54,475 bases of DNA from assembly GCF_937468385.1 (NCBI RefSeq), contig NZ_CALBWS010000038.1:1-54475 (forward strand), read 5' to 3'. Under the pieces are notes generated by a model. The model was not told the origin of the DNA. It did no database searches and was given only the letters and a program-made list of their open reading frames with translations. The position numbers and the translations under genes are program-made. Below are positions 51,013-54,475 of the stretch, piece after piece; positions within the stretch are counted from its first letter, which is position 1, and every line of letters begins with the position of its first letter. Source of the DNA: Neobacillus rhizosphaerae. Its GTDB lineage: Bacteria > Bacillota > Bacilli > Bacillales > Cytobacillaceae.

Positions 51013-51781
51013 TCACTGATATCCCGCTACAATCCAATCTTTCATTTCAGTAATTAGCTTTGCCAATTCCGGCAAAATAAGAAGGTTTGCGTGAACAGAC
51101 TCAAAAGTTACTGGAGCAACACTAGTTGGATGCCCAGCCTCATTTCTAGTCATTCTTATTGGTGCAAACAATGCTGACCAAAAGGAATCAAAGTTTTCTT
51201 TTAATTTGTGGGGCATTTGCTTCTTTACAAACGTTAATTCTTTTTCAATTTGATCAAATATTGTTTTAACTCTCCAATCATTGAGTTGTTGAGGAACAGT
51301 TTTATTTAGTTTATTCATTTTATCCACAAGAATATCTCTTAATTCAAGAACCATACTTTCTGCTGCCCCACCAATCATATCAGCAGCAGCTTTAAAACAA
51401 TTTTGATTAAAAGTTACTATTGCTTCCTCAAGATATGACTCTGCAATGGGATTTAAAGAACATTTAGATTTTATATATAATATATCCTTCTTCATTCGAT
51501 GGATCTCTACTTAAATTTTGAAGAATGGCACGGCCGGTTTCTGTTATATGTATAAACGGTGGGTTAGGATTGCTTAAGTTATGTCCCCAAGATAAATGAC
51601 CAGCTCTGAACAAATCATACCAAACAGTAAGTAATGCTCTTTCAAGTTCTTCGTTACCACGTATTTTTAACTCTTCAGATATCTCTCTCAATAGTACATC
51701 TTGTTGAAAGTAGCCAGCTCCTTTGTCTTTTGTTAGATTAATAACCTCTAAAACCACCGATTTTATTAATTTACCATCCAT
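51013..51781 (-). pseudogene. Gene of unknown function split by a frameshift in a TA repeat
   Basis: Two overlapping leftward frames (51464-51781, 105 residues; 51013-51495, 160 residues) look like one protein. The first ends RDPSNEEGYI and the second enters as LYIKSKCSLNPIAESYLEEA; joined, they form a continuous helical protein of about 255 residues. The junction lies in a TATATTATATATA tract (about 51470-51483), a likely slippage site. The C-terminal part (NCFKAAADMIGGAAESMVLE) resembles helical modules in abortive-infection-type proteins, but no family is assigned. If the frame is shifted by one base in life it would be a phase-variable gene. Confidence 0.6.
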
Positions 51782-51810
51782 AGAAATCTCCTAAATTTTA
51801 ATTGTTATGT

Positions 51811-51940
51811 CTAAGCTACTGAATTGCAACTATTCTTCTGCATTAAGTACTCCGAAACTTTATCAATCGTATACTGACTTCTTAATTTATTTTCTGGAAG
51901 ACTATCATTAAACTTTTCAGCAAAGGCTTCTTTTACTTAA
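51811..51940 (-). pseudogene. Internally deleted relic of a second DUF91-type nuclease gene
   Basis: The leftward frame reads EAFAEKFNDSLPENKLRSQY, then TIDKVSEYLMQKNSCNSVA and a stop. The first part matches residues around EEAFAEKFDDSLP and the second the very end YKLRSQYTIDKVLEF of the protein at 48391-49473; the roughly 200 residues between are gone. It shows that the locus once carried a paralogue or a tandem duplication. Confidence 0.7.
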
Positions 51941-52017
51941 ATATATTTTATATTGTCTTTTCTTTAACAACAAATGGTAAAATACAAATTGTATATATAA
52001 AGAGGGGGCACAAAAAT

Positions 52018-52848
52018 ATGGGCAAAATAATAACATTTATTAATATGAAGGGAGGAGTAGGAAAAACTACACTCGCTGTTAATGTAGGATATACTCTTGC
52101 TAAAGTATATAAATTAAATGTTTTATTAATAGATATGGACCCACAAATGAATGCAACACAGTATACTTTAAATGACGAACAGGTTAGAACTATTCTTACT
52201 AAACCAAAAAATTCGGTATATGGAATTTTATCCCCACATATAGACTTACCAGGAGCTGTTAAAGGTAGTACAGAAGAAGAACCTGAATTTATTTATCCAA
52301 TTTACGAAAAATTTGATATTATTCCTTCGCATTTACAATTAATGAGTTTAAACCTAAATGAGAGACCTTTAAGATTAAAGCAATTTATTAAGGAAAAAAA
52401 GCTCAGTGAAATATATGATGTTATTATTCTAGACTGTCCTCCTACGATATCAGGTTATACTAAATTGTCACTATTAAGTTCGGATGGATATGTTGTACCA
52501 ATGAAAACAGATTATTTGTCATTTTTTGGCTTACCTTTGTTAGAAAATTATATCAGTACCTTAAAGGATGACTTTGAACAGGAACTTGAATTTTTAGGTA
52601 TAACCTTAACAATGGTAAGATCTGATTGGAACATTTATGATGATGTAAAAGCGTTAATTAAAAAAGACGTTAAATGGAAACGGAAACTTTTTAGTTCTGA
52701 ATTAAAAGCCAAAACATTAATTGAAAAAGCACTCTCACCTGAAAATAAGAAAACTGGAAAAACTTATATAATTGACTTAGGGGACGAGGAATCTACAAAA
52801 CAGATAATAGCTATTACTCAAGAATTTATGAGAAAGGCGAGGGTTTAA
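52018..52848 (+). CDS. ParA/MinD-type ATPase
   Basis: The product has 276 residues. It has the deviant Walker A KGGVGKTT (11-18) with both Lys, LLIDMDPQMNAT (Walker A-prime/sensor) and VIILDCPPTISGYTKLSLL (Walker B). ParA dimers bind DNA with ATP and are released by a ParB-type partner. No ParB gene or parS cluster is seen, and the downstream genes are not ParB-like, so it is not a simple partition cassette. GAGGGGG precedes the ATG. It is the first of three genes with 1- and 3-base spacing. Confidence 0.9.
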   Translation: MGKIITFINMKGGVGKTTLAVNVGYTLAKVYKLNVLLIDMDPQMNATQYTLNDEQVRTILTKPKNSVYGILSPHIDLPGAVKGSTEEEPEFIYPIYEKFDIIPSHLQLMSLNLNERPLRLKQFIKEKKLSEIYDVIILDCPPTISGYTKLSLLSSDGYVVPMKTDYLSFFGLPLLENYISTLKDDFEQELEFLGITLTMVRSDWNIYDDVKALIKKDVKWKRKLFSSELKAKTLIEKALSPENKKTGKTYIIDLGDEESTKQIIAITQEFMRKARV

Positions 52849-52849
52849 A

Positions 52850-53446
52850 ATGAGAGAAGAAACAAAAAGTGTTATTTATATGGCATTAGATATACTTGAT
52901 TCCATTAACTCCTCATCCTCAGACCAAAACATTCATAATTTTATAAGAATAGACAGTGAAGTATTAGAAGACGTAAGAGAAGAGTTATTTCGATTATTAG
53001 CGGGTTCAGTAACAGAAAAAGGTTCAATAGAAAAACTCCCTGAGAAAAAAGAGGAGAAAAACGAAAGGGAACAATTAATAGGATTGTTACCATTGGTTTT
53101 AATTGATAAAACGAAGTTTCCATCAAATAGTGATATTATTAAGCTTGCTGAGTTTTCATTAAACATTAATGGACTAAGTAAGAAAAAAAGAAGTCGGAAT
53201 GAGCTAATAGGGATTATTGTAAGTGAAGTAGCAGAAAAGGAAAGCAAAGATTTAGATTTATTCTTGAAATTATGGAGAAAATTTATGAAGGATAAGTCAA
53301 GTAATAAATTCAACAATACTCTTACTAATTATAACAGCAATATAAATATAAAAACAATCCGGTATAACAACGATTCTATTGATAATAAAGAAGACAATTT
53401 TGTTGATGTTTGGTTAGAGTTTTTCAGATCTCATAAGGGGAGATAA
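52850..53446 (+). CDS. Unknown protein of the ParA operon
   Basis: The product has 198 residues. It begins one base after the ParA stop, so translation is coupled. It has a short acidic/Ser N-terminus, a Glu/Lys-rich middle (EKLPEKKEEKNEREQLIGLL) and a helical KFPSNSDIIKLAEFSLNI, SKKKRSRNELIGIIVSEVAE region. The Lys/Arg-Ser-Arg-Asn-Glu-Leu pattern (RNELIGIIV) recurs in small DNA-binding or adaptor proteins of defence operons, but no family could be assigned. It may be the ParA partner in place of ParB. Confidence 0.6.
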   Translation: MREETKSVIYMALDILDSINSSSSDQNIHNFIRIDSEVLEDVREELFRLLAGSVTEKGSIEKLPEKKEEKNEREQLIGLLPLVLIDKTKFPSNSDIIKLAEFSLNINGLSKKKRSRNELIGIIVSEVAEKESKDLDLFLKLWRKFMKDKSSNKFNNTLTNYNSNINIKTIRYNNDSIDNKEDNFVDVWLEFFRSHKGR

Positions 53447-53449
53447 AGA

Positions 53450-54217
53450 ATGTTTGCCGATGACCACATTATTAATCAAAGAGACCAAATTAGTAGTTAT
53501 TTAAAACAGACATATAATATTAATATTGAAAGCCTACCTTATTATAATAATTTTTCTGCTTCAATGTTGAAATGCATCGTATCATTTAAACTCTGGAGTG
53601 GAATGTTGGAGAGGAAAGATGCAGTTTCCAATGGTTCATTACAATATTTAAAAGAAACAATATCTAATCTTAATCAGGTTTTAGTTTTAGGGATTTTGGG
53701 CTTTAAGAGTCCATCATTCTCAATGATTAGAAGATCGTTGGAAAATATTATTAGTTTTATTTACTTCAAAGATCATCCAATTGAATTTGCAAAAAAACAA
53801 ATGGACCCCGAATTTAAAAACCTGTCTGTAAAAGAGATGGGGGATTATATTAAGCAATACCCTTTTAGCTATTATTATAATACTGAACAAGGTAACTTAA
53901 TTAATCAGTTTACCTCTCAGATTATGGGACTATGGAAGATTGAATATCAAGAACTTTCAAAGTTTGTTCACGGTTCTAATGATAAGTATTTTGATTTGAA
54001 TAGTTTTATAGAGGAAATTAACCCCAATGACGATATCTTAATAAAAATTGAGAAACATATATTAATATTTAGTAGTATTGTTAACACATTAAATATTTTA
54101 TTTTTCTTTGATTTGTATAAAAGTGAAATTTCAGAAGAAGAAAAACAGTTTATAAGACGTGCGATTACTCAAGATGGCTATAAAAGGACTATTCAAGATA
54201 TTTTTGGAGAGATATAA
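53450..54217 (+). CDS. Unknown helical protein of the ParA operon, HEPN-like in appearance
   Basis: The product has 255 residues. The ATG is 3 bases after the previous stop and follows GGGGAG. The helices LVLGILGFKSPSFSMIRRSL, ENIISFIYFKDHPIEF and YQELSKFVHGSNDKYF look like an AbiV/DUF5677-like helical fold in which Arg and His-Gly residues line up as in HEPN-type RNases; the Rx4-6H motif itself is not clear. The third gene of a ParA trio would be the effector if this is a defence module. A terminator follows at 54243. Confidence 0.55.
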   Translation: MFADDHIINQRDQISSYLKQTYNINIESLPYYNNFSASMLKCIVSFKLWSGMLERKDAVSNGSLQYLKETISNLNQVLVLGILGFKSPSFSMIRRSLENIISFIYFKDHPIEFAKKQMDPEFKNLSVKEMGDYIKQYPFSYYYNTEQGNLINQFTSQIMGLWKIEYQELSKFVHGSNDKYFDLNSFIEEINPNDDILIKIEKHILIFSSIVNTLNILFFFDLYKSEISEEEKQFIRRAITQDGYKRTIQDIFGEI

Positions 54218-54242
54218 GAAATATAAAGAGAAACATAAAATA

Positions 54243-54271
54243 AAATAACTACCTCAAGTAGGTAGTTATTT
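54243..54271 (+). terminator. Rho-independent terminator of the ParA operon
   Basis: AAATAACTACCT pairs exactly with AGGTAGTTATTT around a 5-base loop. Confidence 0.8.
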
Positions 54272-54283
54272 CAGATTGTAGAC

Positions 54284-54321
54284 AAAAGGCATCCGAATGA
54301 GCCCATTCGGGTGCCTTTTCG
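54284..54321. repeat. Hairpin at the presumed end of the IS1182-type element
   Basis: AAAAGGCATCCGAATG pairs with CATTCGGGTGCCTTTT (few mismatches) just past the transposase stop. It may be the IS transposase terminator. Confidence 0.55.
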
Positions 54322-54371
54322 TTGAATTTTTGCTCGTAAGAGCAGAATTTAGATCTATCCCATCCATACTT

Positions 54372-54475
54372 TTAGGCCATTTCTGGACTTTCCCAAGTCC
54401 AATTGGCCATCTTTTTCAAATTCATGGCAGCAAAAGTAAGCATCGCCTGCATGGACAATTTTTTTAGGCCCCTTA
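54372..54475 (-). mobile_element. IS1182 family transposase, C-terminus, runs off the window
   Basis: The leftward frame gives RGLKKLSMQAMLTFAAMNLK, then KMANWTWESPEMA and a TAA stop (54374-54372). The RG-x-K-x-Q-x(3)-T-x-A-x-NLKK-x-A pattern is the end of IS1182-type DDE transposases. The rest of the element lies to the right of the window. It borders the defence-like cluster, consistent with mobility. Confidence 0.8.

Noticed and set aside
52018..53446. ParA-ParB partition locus
   Set aside because: The second gene has no ParB-like helix-turn-helix pattern and no parS-like repeats are nearby.

Overview
The window looks like chromosome of an endospore-forming Bacillaceae bacterium. It is AT-rich, genes carry strong AGGAGG-type ribosome binding sites with frequent TTG/GTG starts, and it encodes a Spo0M-type sporulation-control protein, a CwlO-like wall hydrolase, two ECF sigma/anti-sigma pairs, a KtrB-type potassium transporter and a MalFG-type sugar ABC system without its own ATPase. 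No rRNA, tRNA or CRISPR array was seen. The species cannot be fixed from the sequence alone.

Left part (1-15 kb) is a patchwork of stand-alone genes (DJ-1/PfpI, Spo0M, NlpC/P60 hydrolase, VOC protein, TetR plus DHA2 efflux pump, HxlR plus RidA-like, DinB, ECF sigma plus anti-sigma, a frameshifted subtilase). Between them lie gene remnants: IS110 and serine-recombinase pieces, an SDR tail, and a truncated tyrosine recombinase next to a full one. Two dispersed repeat families run through the window. Family A (5 copies) is tied to the tyrosine recombinase; family B (6 copies) derives from the 3-prime end of a serine recombinase.

Middle part (15-39 kb) is metabolic and regulatory. A ClC-type protein is followed by a leftward operon crp/fnr - yjjI - yjjW - nupG (glycyl radical enzyme, its activase, a nucleoside permease and a regulator). 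Rightward lies a NhaD/ArsB-type ion transporter and a TrkH/KtrB protein behind a leader that folds like a terminator-controlled riboswitch. Next come YgjP-like, DUF1456, a second ECF sigma/anti-sigma pair, and then a cell-wall amidase, a lipoprotein binding protein, two ABC permeases and an OmpR/EnvZ-type two-component system. The last group is linked by 11-bp-phased direct repeats lying 8 bases upstream of the -10 boxes, so they probably form one regulon.

Right part (39.5-54.5 kb) resembles a defence island. It has a membrane KAP P-loop NTPase; a three-gene cassette of a NUDIX hydrolase, a small protein starting Met-Gly-Ser-Ser-Gly, and a 656-residue PfkB-like/nucleoside-deoxyribosyltransferase/QueC-like fusion; a DUF91/NucS-like nuclease plus a deleted second copy; an EcsC protein; a small protein resembling the McrA N-terminal domain; a gene split by a frameshift; and a three-gene ParA operon. 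It ends in an IS1182-type transposase. The NUDIX/MGSSG/QueC-fusion cassette is the best candidate for an undescribed system: it looks like nucleobase chemistry dedicated to a small protein partner.
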